Source: CALGLS01 sp047626155
GTDB lineage: Bacteria > Bacteroidota > Bacteroidia > Chitinophagales > Saprospiraceae
Assembly (NCBI GenBank): GCA_047626155.1
Contig: JBLHRR010000090.1
Location: 1 to 22,202 of the forward strand
Length of the DNA: 22,202 nt
Reading direction: 5' to 3'
Positions 15,650 to 22,202 of the stretch are shown one piece after another. Every line of letters starts with the position of its first letter. Positions within the stretch are counted from its first letter, which is position 1. Position numbers and translations under genes: made by a program. The notes beneath the pieces are model-generated. The model saw only the letters and a list, made by a program, of their open reading frames with translations, did not search any database and was not told where the DNA came from.

Positions 15650-17071
15650 TTATTGCGCCTCCCAAAAGTCTTTCAGTTTTTCATCAACCGCTCCCCACAC
15701 AAGTTTTGAGCTATAGGGGTTTTCACTCAACCCTCCCATCTTTCCAGTTCCTTCTCCTTCTGTAGAAATCACAATTTTGCCATCTACCTCTCTCACCGAA
15801 CGAACCACCTTTGATGGATGTAGCAAATGAGTTCGGGCAAAACCATATTCATCTGGATAATTAGCCATGGTGTAATTCGTAATTGATCTTGCTGGATTGT
15901 TGATTTGAAATAATGTCGGGTTGGTTCCCGTCACTAGGTTTACCCAGGTTACTTTGCAGTTGGTAACTGGTAGCGTATCATTTGTTGGAGCTGCAAAAGC
16001 GGATTGCGTCAGCATCGCACTGAAAACCCGATTCACCGTACAATTGGCATCTAATTCCGGGTCGCAGATAATAGTGATTAGGTCATTTCCCTCTGTTGGA
16101 TAGAAGTGATAATCTGGATCAGATTCATCATAGACATCTTGCGTAGTACTATTGTTACAAACTGAACCATTATCTATAATTGTAGTACCATCGGGACAGA
16201 CTACATTAAAATACCATTCGGTACCAGCGTTTAAACAACCAGAGACATATATACTAACTTCTCTACTTATATTCGGATCATATTCTATTTCAAAATCATC
16301 CTCACCGTTTACAAAACCATCCAAAATAGTTACTTCATCACAATTTTTTATTGGAGGTGCTTGGCCTTCCTGCAATACTTCATCAGCTGTACTCTCAACC
16401 CATTCATCGTTGTATCTAATATCCATTCTATCTCGAAGCGTATACATTTCGTAACTGATTTTAACCGTACCAGCGACATCTCCAAAATCATAGGTACGTA
16501 CGGTTATACCATCCGAACCACTTACCGTCGGGAATCCTAAGCCATTACCACATCTATTTTCAGTGGGGACAATATCGACAAAAATGGTCCGGCTTGTCCC
16601 GATGTTTCCATTGCAATCATAGAGCATATAGGATGCATTGAAGCTCCCCTGCTGTACGAAAAAAGGAACGGTTATTCCGATCACCACACTATTGTCCTCT
16701 GCATCAGCCAGCTCAATAGGAATGTCCCAATAGTGATCAGCTCCATTGATTTGTAAATAAAGTCCTTCTAAACAAGTGATGGTACTAAACCCGAGCGGTA
16801 GAAATAAAATATTGCCACTGGTAATAGAAGCAGAAGAAACCGTAACGCTAATATTTACCTCCGCTGGGTTTACAGGATTCGGTAAGTTGCCTTGTTTCAA
16901 TTCTCCAAAAATAATTAAGGCATTATTTAATTCATCTGGTTGTTCAGTCGGGTTAATTGGTGGATGAACCAACGTCCTGTTATCTTCTCCAATTACGTTG
17001 TCGTCTTTTTCACAGGTGGAGAACGAGATTAGGAATAAAAGAGAAAGGCCAATTATAATTATTTTTTTCAT
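15650..17071 (-). CDS. Surface-type lipoprotein, function unrecognised
   Basis: 473 residues. The N-terminus is a lipoprotein signal with the lipid-accepting Cys at residue 20 (LISFSTC). The next residues, EKDD, match the Lys-plus-two-acidic export signal that directs Capnocytophaga lipoproteins to the cell surface. The body is beta-rich with many Cys (for example STITCLEG, LYDCNGN, ENRCGNG, VSGCLNAG, VVCPDG, TIICDPELDANC), and Ig-like strands near 70-165. I recognise no named enzyme or binding domain. It starts 36 bp after the stop of the barrel gene upstream, so the two are probably co-transcribed and may form a barrel-lipoprotein pair in the outer membrane. 86 bp separate it from the cNMP/Schlafen gene downstream. 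Confidence 0.88.
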   Translation of the reverse strand: MKKIIIIGLSLLFLISFSTCEKDDNVIGEDNRTLVHPPINPTEQPDELNNALIIFGELKQGNLPNPVNPAEVNISVTVSSASITSGNILFLPLGFSTITCLEGLYLQINGADHYWDIPIELADAEDNSVVIGITVPFFVQQGSFNASYMLYDCNGNIGTSRTIFVDIVPTENRCGNGLGFPTVSGSDGITVRTYDFGDVAGTVKISYEMYTLRDRMDIRYNDEWVESTADEVLQEGQAPPIKNCDEVTILDGFVNGEDDFEIEYDPNISREVSIYVSGCLNAGTEWYFNVVCPDGTTIIDNGSVCNNSTTQDVYDESDPDYHFYPTEGNDLITIICDPELDANCTVNRVFSAMLTQSAFAAPTNDTLPVTNCKVTWVNLVTGTNPTLFQINNPARSITNYTMANYPDEYGFARTHLLHPSKVVRSVREVDGKIVISTEGEGTGKMGGLSENPYSSKLVWGAVDEKLKDFWEAQ

Positions 17072-17106
17072 GATTAATATTTGAGGGGATGATAAAAAGG
17101 GAGTTT

Positions 17107-17907
17107 CTAAAAGGAAGCTAATTCGTATCTCAACGAAAGATTAATGGAATAATCAGAAAGCTTTCCATAATCCAAATCAGCATATGGCCCTACTCTTTTA
17201 AAAGCTCCGGCAATGGACATATTCGTAAAAACCTGACAGCTAGCCTCCAAAAAGAAACCGATAAAAACCCCTTTGGGTAAATCTTTATAATCGTAAGTCT
17301 CTTTGATAGTACCACCTGATAAATTGTCATAGCGCTCCCCGTTGATAATCACTTCTTGTTTACTTGTAGAAGATATGTTAGCTGAGTTTTCTAATCCAAA
17401 CCCTAAGGATAATCCGGGATTGACTTTCAGCCTGTTGCCTAAACTAAAACCAATCGACAAAGGGACTTCCAGTGTACTCATTCTGAATTTTTCACTGTAG
17501 TCATAAAATTGGTCGAATTGATAGTCCAGACTTATTTCTTCTGCCTCCAGCTCTAAGTTGTATCCTCGCTTTTGAAAGAACAAACCCGTATTAAAAGACA
17601 TGTTTTCTTTCCACTGATAATTTACGGTTAGTCCAAGTAAGACACTGATCAATGGTTTAATTTCTCCATTAAAACTGGTGTAGGACAGATCTGTATCTTG
17701 TAGTTCAAGGAAGTAATTATCCATTCCTTTTTTTGCCTTTCCCGTTGTAAGGTTATAGCTGGCTCCTGCCTGAAAACCTATTGTTATTTCCGCAACAGAG
17801 AAAGAGCTTTCAATAATACTTTGAGCTTTCACGGCAACGATATTATTTATGCAAAAAAGGAAAATCAAAAAGAAAGAGCCAAGGAGGCTACGGTTTGTTT
17901 GTTTCAT
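17107..17907 (-). CDS. Outer-membrane beta-barrel protein (PorT / OMP_b-brl_2-like)
   Basis: 266 residues. Signal peptide about 1-29 (ending VKAQ). The mature part consists of alternating amphipathic strands with polar loops: ITIGFQAGASYNL, LISVLLGLTVNYQW, NTGLFFQKRGYNLEL, EVPLSIGFSLG, VNPGLSLGFGLE, GVFIGFFLEASCQV, and a final INLSLRYELASF with a C-terminal aromatic residue, as expected of an outer-membrane barrel of the Bacteroidota PF13568-like group. The order "Y...LEVPL" is characteristic of that group. Members rarely have a defined substrate. It leads a probable two-gene unit with the 473-residue lipoprotein. A palindromic AAATGAG/CTCATTT site lies 54-73 bp upstream. Confidence 0.85.
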   Translation of the reverse strand: MKQTNRSLLGSFFLIFLFCINNIVAVKAQSIIESSFSVAEITIGFQAGASYNLTTGKAKKGMDNYFLELQDTDLSYTSFNGEIKPLISVLLGLTVNYQWKENMSFNTGLFFQKRGYNLELEAEEISLDYQFDQFYDYSEKFRMSTLEVPLSIGFSLGNRLKVNPGLSLGFGLENSANISSTSKQEVIINGERYDNLSGGTIKETYDYKDLPKGVFIGFFLEASCQVFTNMSIAGAFKRVGPYADLDYGKLSDYSINLSLRYELASF

Positions 17908-17960
17908 TATTGGTTGTTTTGAAATAAAAATAGCTGAATGATATTCCTTAGTGTCTAGTT

Positions 17961-17980
17961 AAATGAGATGGTACTCATTT
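17961..17980. promoter_or_regulatory. Inverted repeat upstream of the barrel gene, candidate operator
   Basis: AAATGAG (17961-17967) and CTCATTT (17974-17980) are exact reverse complements with a 6-base spacer, 54-73 bp upstream of the ATG at 17907. The same half-sites, AAATGA and TCATTT, form the core of the inverted repeat at 21456-21478 upstream of another exported-protein gene. Confidence 0.4.
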
Positions 17981-18146
17981 CAAAGAAAAAAACTCCAGGC
18001 AGTCTAAGTTTTAAACATATAATTATCACAGGTTGCCTCTCATTGCGTCCTCCTAAAAGCGCTTAAAGAAGAGGGTATGCAAAACAACAACTATGTAATT
18101 TCAATGTTATAAGACTAAAACTACCTGAAAGAAAGCAATTCCGGAA

Positions 18147-18740
18147 TTACTCGGTGATAGTTGCGGTGAAGTTACCGGTTATTGTCAATGTTTCTGTTTC
18201 AGATTCTTCATCAAGAAGGGTGAAGCTCACATTTCCCTTCACTTCGCTATCCGTAGTTTGCGTCACGTTAACCATGTTATTATCAGTATCATATTCATCT
18301 GAAAAATAAATATTAAGTTCCTCAAGTTCATAGTTTGGATCTGATGCAGCTTGCTGGTAATCGTAGAATCCATCGTAATAGAACGCTTGATTTGTTACTT
18401 CCGTTTCTCCACCTGCTGATTTCGATTCCGTCCAGATAAAATAGACAAGTTCAATATCTGTATTATCACTGAAGGTGATGTCATGATTATAAGCATAGAC
18501 GAACAGGAATCTGAGTTCAGAGTCATCGTAATCTGAGATGGTCTCAGAATAAGTCGCTTGAACACAGCCACTCGACCAGTCTTTACCGTTAATCTTGAGA
18601 TCAATAGAACCGCCATCAAAGTCACTACAGAGTTCGGCCCACTCTTCGTTTTCCTGTCCGCTTAGTAAATCGTCTTCTTTAAAGCAAGAATTAACAGAAA
18701 GTATAAAAACGAGGAATAGGAATAATATAATATTTTTCAT
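18147..18740 (-). CDS. Small lipoprotein, function unrecognised
   Basis: 197 residues. Lipoprotein signal with the Cys at residue 19 (FILSVNSC), followed by FKEDD, again a Lys and acidic pattern compatible with surface export. The body is acidic and beta-rich, beginning with IDLKINGKDWSSGCVQATYSE, and ends in paired strands (GNVSFTLLDEESETETLTITGNFTATITE) like a small beta sandwich. A stretch of acidic and Tyr residues (YYDGFYDYQQAASDPNYELEEL) is in the centre. No enzyme motif is visible. It has its own intergenic regions on both sides (239 and 124 bp), so it may be transcribed alone. Confidence 0.82.
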   Translation of the reverse strand: MKNIILFLFLVFILSVNSCFKEDDLLSGQENEEWAELCSDFDGGSIDLKINGKDWSSGCVQATYSETISDYDDSELRFLFVYAYNHDITFSDNTDIELVYFIWTESKSAGGETEVTNQAFYYDGFYDYQQAASDPNYELEELNIYFSDEYDTDNNMVNVTQTTDSEVKGNVSFTLLDEESETETLTITGNFTATITE

Positions 18741-18864
18741 TATTTATAATTTAATTGTTATAAAAAAGCTATTTAATAAGCGCTTCTATTTTCCTGATAG
18801 ATAAATAATCACGTAAGCTCTCATCTATTATTCTTACTAAAATTCAGAAAAATTAAATTGAAAA

Positions 18865-19368
18865 TCAATCTCCTCTAGCAAAAATATAGCGTACGCCCAA
18901 ACTTCCGTATCGACCACCAAATCCGCCCAGATAGCTATTGATAAAAAAGGTCGGAACCCAATCAAGGGTAATATTAATAGGTAAATCTTCGAAGGCATAA
19001 TCAAACCCGATATAGCCAGAAATACCATAACTAATATTGGTATCATCATCTCGAAAATAAGTATCCTTATAGCTCCAGAAGTAAGCGTTTACTCCTGCTC
19101 CATAATAATAACTGAGTCCTTCTACTTCGTCAATTATGTTAAGCGGTTTATGTTTTTGCGCAGCAAGCCCAACGGTGACCCAACTTGAATAAGTATAACC
19201 TCTTCTTCCGATATATCCCTCCAAGGCCGTAGTTTCTCCTAAGAAGTATTTTGCGGATACCGATACAGGAGACCCTAAACGTAAGCCAACAGCGCCTTTG
19301 TAATTTTGAGCAGTGGCAGGTAAAGCATATAACAGTGCTGTTACCAAAAAGAGCATGAAATTTTTCAT
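18865..19368 (-). CDS. Small outer-membrane beta-barrel protein
   Basis: 167 residues. Signal peptide 1-20 (LPATAQ). The mature chain of about 147 residues has alternating strands separated by short loops: GAVGLRLGSPVSVSAKYFLG, TALEGYIGRRGY, SWVTVGLAAQKH, LSYYYGAGVNAYFWSY, YGISGYIGFDYAF, INITLDWVPTFF, and a closing YGSLGVRYIF. This is consistent with an 8-stranded barrel of the OmpA/OmpW size class, although no family signature beyond that is clear. Many Bacteroidota carry such proteins as small structural barrels; there is no peptidoglycan-binding domain here. The downstream gene is a lipoprotein 124 bp away. Confidence 0.82.
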   Translation of the reverse strand: MKNFMLFLVTALLYALPATAQNYKGAVGLRLGSPVSVSAKYFLGETTALEGYIGRRGYTYSSWVTVGLAAQKHKPLNIIDEVEGLSYYYGAGVNAYFWSYKDTYFRDDDTNISYGISGYIGFDYAFEDLPINITLDWVPTFFINSYLGGFGGRYGSLGVRYIFARGD

Positions 19369-19431
19369 CTATAATAATGTTTAATGGTTTTTAAAAAGTA
19401 TTAATTCGCTTTTTCTCATACTAGCATTTAT

Positions 19432-19528
19432 AATTAGTATTAAACAAAAAATAATTTTCCGGTTTCTTTGGTCGTTTTGATTTACATAATCGTTTCCAAA
19501 TCGGGATTTAATTTTTCGTTGTCACTTA
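19432..19528. repeat. Dispersed repeat, copy 2 (intergenic, decayed coding copy)
   Basis: This matches 6098-6228 in the same orientation, lacking its 33-bp internal block. The minus-strand reading still gives FGNDYVNQND joined to RNRKIIFCLILI, but a one-base deletion near 19507 breaks the frame and no gene body follows. It lies between the end of the 552-residue protein gene and the start of the small barrel gene. It is either a truncated duplicate of a PorP-like N-terminus or a mobile repeat that elsewhere was recruited into a gene start. Confidence 0.75.
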
Positions 19529-19571
19529 GAGATTTCGTACAACGAAGAGCGCGGAACAAAATCCTGTTGCA

Positions 19572-21230
19572 CTATTCCTTCACCACCGCACGAAGGATAC
19601 AAACCAAAGCCCTTGCAGATTCGATATCTTTGACCCTCCACTCCATTTCATTTTTATAACCGTCGGGTTCCGAGTCTTTATAATATTTTATAATTGACTC
19701 CTTTTGATTGGTTTGTATTTTTATGACCAGATTATTTTTAGAGATAGAAAAATCAATTTTCTTTTTATTAATATCATCGATATTAAAAATCCAGCTTTCC
19801 TCTTTATCGCCTTTACTCTTCTTTTCAGTTCGGATAAATTTCCATTGACCTGGGCTATCCTCTACTCTTTCCAGACTTTGCTCAATAGTGCTAGAGGAAT
19901 TATTTATCTCTGCAACCCGCTTTGCCACTTCATCCATATTTCCATTAATGTTATCAGCGCAGTCGCTTTTGCCTTCACAGCTTTTAATAGCCGCAGTGAT
20001 TGAATTTAACAATAGTCTTGCATTCTCTATATCAGTAGCCCGAATCGAGAATTCACTCTCAAACTTCTCCAATTCTTCTCCCTTTCTTTTCTCTACATAT
20101 TTTGCTTTTTTCAGGGTTTTAGTTTTCACCCAAATGGTCTTTTTAGCAACTTGCAGGTTTACGGACTTGGGATCAAGGTCTGCTAAGTTGACCTTGAAAT
20201 GATGTTGTATAGATTCTCCTTTTTTCTCGCTAGTTGAAGACAGTGTAACAATACAATCGCCTGATATCTCTTGCTCAAATTGCTTATCGTTTTCTGTCGT
20301 TGTTTTCACCAGCTCCGCTAAAGCCAGGCTTCCCTTAGTAGCTATGTTTTTTTGCTTCTCCCTACTATTTATAACCAGCATTTTGATTACTTCAGCAATG
20401 GACTTACCCGTTTCAATATCTTTAGCATATATTTTAAACCCACTGGAATAATTATCCAAGGCTCCATTTTTCAAGTACCGTATGTATTTCTTTTTCTGCT
20501 TAGTCAACACATTTACATAAAGCGCTTTTTTGTCTACTTTCAATTCTATTTTGCGGTCATCAAGATCAATGAGGTTAAGAAACCACTGCTCGGTAGTAGA
20601 TCCTCTCTTAGCTTCCCACTCCGCTGAAAAAGATAAACGGGAAGAGAATCCTTCTTCTTTTGCAACGCTTTGCGTTACCATGTCCGTTCCTTTTTCAGCA
20701 TCAACAATATTGGCGAGTAGCCAATTCATTTGGTTTTCAAAATCAGTCGGGAGTGGGTTGGCCTCCGCAACTTTAGCAGCAAGAGGAATCGCTTTTTTCA
20801 GTAGCTCTTCTATTTGGCGAGCATTGTCTACATCATTGGCTATGATTTCAACCTGAGATGCATATTTGTCTTTTTCGCCATCCTGAAAAGTTTTAATGTA
20901 TTTGTTTTTATTATTGATGTAGGCACGCACAACGAGCAAGTCTTTTACTTTGCTCCTCTTAATGGTTTGCTTGTCAATGTCTTGTAGATTAAAGAACAAT
21001 TCCATTGTTGTAGACTTTCCCTTGGGGCCGGTTCGAATTGCCTCGAAGTTGACTTTGTTGGGATATTCTTCGTCCCAAGTGAGCTCTTGACCATAGCTGT
21101 ATTTCTTGGCTTCTACAGTCTGAATGGAAGTGGTCAATTTACCAAGAATGATAGTGAGCTCCGAGTTTTGCCCCAGAAGGAGTTGTGGCAGGACTGTGCA
21201 TAAAAATAGCACGGCTAAATTGTTTTTCAT
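19572..21230 (-). CDS. Exported protein with four tandem copies of an unrecognised ~130-residue domain
   Basis: 552 residues from the ATG at 21230, which begins a standard signal peptide (MKNNLAVLFL...LLLGQN). The frame extends 10 codons further to a TTG, but that adds a charged segment before the signal, so I prefer the ATG. Four repeats follow at about 24-153, 160-290, 302-418 and 432-552. Each has an (F/W).(N)(L/I)xD(I/L)(D/N)..(K/T)(I/V) strand, a basic strand usually containing K(Y/I)(I/V), a Y....(E/F)(I/W) strand, and a closing helix D(I/V)(E/D)xxxx(I/L). The conserved Asn and the helix-starting Asp are exactly 52 residues apart in every copy: 81/133, 219/271, 348/400 and 483/535. No catalytic motif, no lipobox, no sorting domain and no membrane segment after the signal, so a soluble periplasmic location is likely. 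I do not recognise the family. Confidence 0.85.
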   Translation of the reverse strand: MKNNLAVLFLCTVLPQLLLGQNSELTIILGKLTTSIQTVEAKKYSYGQELTWDEEYPNKVNFEAIRTGPKGKSTTMELFFNLQDIDKQTIKRSKVKDLLVVRAYINNKNKYIKTFQDGEKDKYASQVEIIANDVDNARQIEELLKKAIPLAAKVAEANPLPTDFENQMNWLLANIVDAEKGTDMVTQSVAKEEGFSSRLSFSAEWEAKRGSTTEQWFLNLIDLDDRKIELKVDKKALYVNVLTKQKKKYIRYLKNGALDNYSSGFKIYAKDIETGKSIAEVIKMLVINSREKQKNIATKGSLALAELVKTTTENDKQFEQEISGDCIVTLSSTSEKKGESIQHHFKVNLADLDPKSVNLQVAKKTIWVKTKTLKKAKYVEKRKGEELEKFESEFSIRATDIENARLLLNSITAAIKSCEGKSDCADNINGNMDEVAKRVAEINNSSSTIEQSLERVEDSPGQWKFIRTEKKSKGDKEESWIFNIDDINKKKIDFSISKNNLVIKIQTNQKESIIKYYKDSEPDGYKNEMEWRVKDIESARALVCILRAVVKE

Positions 21231-21279
21231 TGTGAATTGCTTTTTAAAATATTGAGACAACAGCGAATACCTGTGTTTG

Positions 21280-21303
21280 TGATAGCAGGTACAACTGTCA
21301 TCA
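21280..21303. repeat. Short interspersed repeat, copy 2
   Basis: This copy of the 24-bp element at 4806-4829 has three transitions. Here the inverted repeat is imperfect (TGATAG...CTGTCA), but a CAGGTA pair with opposite orientation appears when the left flank (ATACCTG near 21268) is included. It lies about 50 bp upstream of the ATG at 21230, within the expected mRNA leader. Confidence 0.45.
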
Positions 21304-21400
21304 TTATAGAATATTGGAAATTGGAAATTTCCTGGATTAATTGCGCTGTGTTTTGTTTTATGTCTTTGGTTTTGGGAGGTGGTAGAATTTTGCTTGATAC

Positions 21401-21426
21401 CACTAATTTTACCTAATGGATTAGTG
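21401..21426. repeat. Inverted repeat, 7-bp perfect arms
   Basis: CACTAAT (21401-21407) and ATTAGTG (21420-21426) are exact reverse complements with a 12-base spacer, in the leader of the 552-residue protein gene. It may be an operator or a leader hairpin. Confidence 0.4.
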
Positions 21427-21455
21427 ACTCCGTATCAATAGCTATTTCGTTTGAA

Positions 21456-21478
21456 TGGAAATGAGACATTCATTTCCA
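21456..21478. promoter_or_regulatory. Inverted repeat, 9-bp perfect arms, candidate operator
   Basis: TGGAAATGA (21456-21464) and TCATTTCCA (21470-21478) are exact reverse complements with a 5-base spacer. The site starts 14 bp past the minus-strand -7-like element at 21492-21499, close to the expected transcription start, which suits a repressor site. Its AAATGA/TCATTT core matches the repeat at 17961-17980. Confidence 0.5.
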
Positions 21479-21491
21479 CTTTATCTCCTAA

Positions 21492-21499
21492 CAAATGTA
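21492..21499 (-). promoter_or_regulatory. Candidate Bacteroidota -7 promoter element for the 552-residue protein gene
   Basis: On the minus strand it reads TACATTTG inside ACTACATTTGTT, identical over 12 bases to the SusC promoter element. It would give a leader of about 255 bases to the ATG at 21230. No TTG -33 element is seen at normal spacing, which lowers confidence. Confidence 0.4.
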
Positions 21500-21605
21500 G
21501 TAAAGATCTACTAATGAATTAAAGATTTTTTAGAAAATATTTTGGACATCTATTAGCCATAATTCTTTCAACAAAATTATTTTAAATAATAAATAAGCGG
21601 TATAT

Positions 21606-21652
21606 TTTGTATTTTGTATTTATTTATCTTAATATCATATTCAAAATACAAA
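21606..21652. repeat. AT-rich inverted repeat upstream of the plus-strand gene
   Basis: TTTGTATTTTG (21606-21616) and CAAAATACAAA (21642-21652) pair perfectly over 11 bp with a 25-base loop, 42-88 bp before the ATG at 21694. The left arm overlaps a short direct repeat of TATTTTG. In such AT-rich DNA this could be chance or part of the promoter. Confidence 0.35.
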
Positions 21653-21693
21653 TTCAAATTGTTCATATTTCATTCATAATTCCTACCTATAAA

Positions 21694-22202
21694 ATGAAAA
21701 TATTAAATATATTAAATAATTTACATTCGAATCAGATGCAATCATTTAACTTATTCATGGAATCCCCCTTCTTCAGCATAACAGAAGAACAAGGCCAATT
21801 ATACAAAATACTGAAGCCATATTTACGAAAGGAAATATTGGATTCACTCGTCCAAAAGGAAATATATACCTCCTACATAACTAGGTACAAACCACTGACA
21901 AGCGCTCAGTTCAACAAAATGACTTTCAAGTTTCGGGAGCTCATTGAACAGTTTTTAGCCTATGATGCTTTCAGCAAAAACGAGCAGCAAAAAAGCTTAG
22001 CCTTGCTTGAAAGTTATTCCTCGTTTGCGGATTCCAGGCATTACAAAAAAGCCCACCAACAGCATATAAACCTTTTGGAAAAATCACCTGAAAGAGGCGA
22101 ATCTTACTACGGTCAACTCGCTAGACTAAAAAGTGATTTGTATTTCCATTCCAGTTATTCAAAAGACACTACAGATGCTGGAGCATTGATTTATTCCGCC
22201 CA
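21694..22202 (+). CDS. Unnamed helical protein, N-terminal 169 codons (runs off right edge)
   Basis: I translated from the ATG at 21694 to the window end without a stop. The product begins MKILNILNNLHSNQMQSFNL and continues FMESPFFSITEEQGQLYKIL, then LTSAQFNKMTFKFRELIEQFLAYDAF and ALLESYSSFADSRHYKKAHQQHI. There is no signal peptide and the sequence is predicted helical throughout. The layout (a short N-terminal helix, an SPFF segment, then a hinge followed by LxxLIEQFL) resembles large, uncharacterised alpha-helical proteins I associate with Saprospiraceae, usually several hundred residues long. No catalytic motif is visible in this part. It is the only plus-strand gene and diverges from the 552-residue protein gene. 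Confidence 0.8.
   Translation, partial: MKILNILNNLHSNQMQSFNLFMESPFFSITEEQGQLYKILKPYLRKEILDSLVQKEIYTSYITRYKPLTSAQFNKMTFKFRELIEQFLAYDAFSKNEQQKSLALLESYSSFADSRHYKKAHQQHINLLEKSPERGESYYGQLARLKSDLYFHSSYSKDTTDAGALIYSA

Larger units (their letters stand above)
21231..21693. other. Divergent intergenic region rich in inverted repeats, no gene seen
   Basis: 463 bp between the 552-residue protein and the divergent plus-strand gene. It contains a repeat shared with 4806-4829 (at 21280-21303), a 10-bp palindrome GGAAATTTCC (21323-21332), inverted repeats at 21401-21426, 21456-21478 and 21606-21652, and a minus-strand -7-like element at 21492-21499. No ORF with coding character was found on either strand. 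Confidence 0.65.

Noticed and set aside
19545..19557. TTCGTTGTACGAA-like hairpin after the 552-residue protein gene as a terminator
   Set aside because: The stem is only 5 bp with a 3-base loop and no T tract follows on the minus strand.
1..22202. CRISPR arrays, tRNA or rRNA genes, transposases, integrases
   Set aside because: I looked for regularly spaced repeats, tRNA-like cloverleaf ends and recombinase motifs by eye and found none.

Overview
The window looks like a chromosomal segment of a gliding or surface-associated Bacteroidota, most likely of the Saprospiraceae type (Lewinella/Haliscomenobacter-like); this placement is inferred from protein families. Signs are an AT-rich genome, a SusC/RagA TonB-linked receptor, type IX secretion system (T9SS) substrates with both type A and type B C-terminal sorting domains, a PorP/SprF barrel, lipoproteins with Lys plus acidic residues after the lipid-accepting Cys, and no obvious Shine-Dalgarno sequences. 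All genes run on the minus strand except the last one, which diverges at the right edge.

Layout, right to left in the direction of transcription. At the right edge (21694-22202, plus) is the start of an unnamed helical protein, facing away from an exported 552-residue protein (19572-21230) built from four copies of a domain I do not recognise. Next come a small outer-membrane barrel (18865-19368), a small lipoprotein (18147-18740), a larger barrel (17107-17907), a 473-residue surface-type lipoprotein (15650-17071) and a cytoplasmic protein that fuses a cyclic-nucleotide-binding domain to a Schlafen/AlbA_2 domain (14607-15563). Three T9SS cargo loci follow. The first is a LamG-like protein with a type B sorting domain (12996-14570). 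The second is a PPC-domain protein with a type A sorting domain, split by an apparent one-base frameshift (11320-12854). The third is a 1622-residue PKD/SprB-repeat adhesin with a type B domain (6308-11176), followed 45 bp later by a PorP/SprF-type barrel (4982-6262), the same order as sprB-sprF in Flavobacterium. The left end is a nutrient-uptake locus: a membrane-spanning beta-propeller/Y_Y_Y/LuxR-HTH regulator (1958-4618) followed by the first 549 codons of a SusC-family receptor (1-1649), whose promoter region carries a tandem repeat and an inverted repeat.

Most of the window therefore serves the cell envelope: building, sorting and displaying surface proteins, plus one regulated uptake locus. 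The least explained items are the four-repeat exported protein, the cNMP-binding/Schlafen fusion, the frameshifted cargo gene, and a repeat that is the N-terminal coding region of the PorP-like gene in one place and a decayed intergenic copy in another. I saw no tRNA, rRNA, CRISPR array, insertion sequence or integrase.
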